From Arion vulgaris (taxonomy: Eukaryota; Mollusca; Gastropoda; Stylommatophora; Arionidae): a stretch of DNA of 64,000 nt. Positions within the stretch are counted from its first letter, which is position 1, and the number at the start of each line of letters is the position of its first letter. The DNA lies in contig CM036754.1 in NCBI GenBank assembly GCA_020796225.1, positions 65,402,000 to 65,465,999 of the forward strand, read 5' to 3'. A model generated the notes under the pieces. The model did not search any database and was not told where the DNA came from. It worked only from the letters and a program-made list of their open reading frames with translations. Shown here piece by piece: positions 63,601 to 64,000 of the stretch. A program made the translations under genes and the position numbers.

Positions 63601-63913
63601 GAAAATTACATAAACATCTTCCTTGGAACTGACCAATAACCACTTGAGAAGATACCAGTGAACAGAAAAATCTTGTTGGAACAAACAGCCCTCACAGGAC
63701 CGAACCCACCAACACACAACAAAAACCCACTAACAACTTGATTTCTAAAACATCAGGCACAAAATATACTCAAATTGTCATTGAAGAAAAACTGTCCACT
63801 CAAAATAAAATCTCAAACACAACAATGTATTTATGCAAACATCAAACACACATTTAAGTTGTAAATATGATTTCTGATACTTCTGTTCCTGACATCAACC
63901 TGTTTTTCTACCA

Positions 63914-64000
63914 CTACACACAAACAACGGTCATGTCTTGCTTATCACACATCATTGCAGAGGTGAGAATGGTGTTGGAGTCAGGATCCTTGACTGAAGA
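63914..64000 (-). CDS. Possible terminal exon end of a gene entering from the right
   Basis: Minus-strand frame open from the edge to a TAG at 63914-63916: SSVKDPDSNTILTSAMMCDK then QDMTVVCV. The composition looks protein-like, but 28 codons are too few for recognition and the plus strand is also open here (EVRMVLESGSLTE). Low confidence. Confidence 0.25.
   Translation of the reverse strand, partial: SSVKDPDSNTILTSAMMCDKQDMTVVCV

Overview
The window looks like nuclear DNA of a ciliated animal. Genes are split by many short GT-AG introns. Repeats of several kinds (tRNA-headed SINEs, decayed LINE 3' ends, MITEs, one LTR element, many minisatellites) make up most of the sequence. A mollusc, perhaps a heterobranch gastropod, fits the repeat style and the small intron-rich genes. 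That is a low-confidence inference; nothing here fixes the species.

Two protein-coding genes can be reconstructed exon by exon, and they lie head to head. The first, on the minus strand from 30935 down to 903, runs off the left edge. It is a GH63/MGH1-like glucosidase of the family that includes yeast YMR196W and many bacterial 'glucosidases'. Fifteen exons with consistent phases give 759 codons from the start; the C-terminal part lies beyond position 1. The second, on the plus strand from 35755 to 57470, is complete: nine coding exons and 496 residues. It is DRC2/CCDC65, a coiled-coil subunit of the nexin-dynein regulatory complex of motile cilia. The two genes have no evident functional link.

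Layout: 1-30.9 kb, glucosidase exons separated by introns full of SINEs, LINE relics and minisatellites. Intron 2 holds a 6.7-kb LTR retrotransposon (21490-28213) that itself sits inside a 55-bp minisatellite. 31-35.7 kb, intergenic repeats between the two gene starts. 35.7-57.5 kb, DRC2. 57.5-64 kb, minisatellites and SINE/LINE relics, with a possible exon end of another gene at the right edge.

The most unusual observation concerns the glucosidase introns. Several minisatellites start exactly at a 5' splice site, and each repeat unit carries a copy of the last exon bases plus the donor (introns 6, 9 and 10). A smaller acceptor-side version abuts exon 15. A separate array at 4.2-4.9 kb was born at the junction of one SINE nested in another. 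The LTR element has gag-like and EGF-like reading frames but no recognisable polymerase.

Coordinates of exons were worked out base by base from splice sites and phase. Boundaries of SINEs, LINE relics and satellites are approximate (about 5-30 bases) unless target-site duplications are stated. SINE families are given working letters A-G defined at their first entry.
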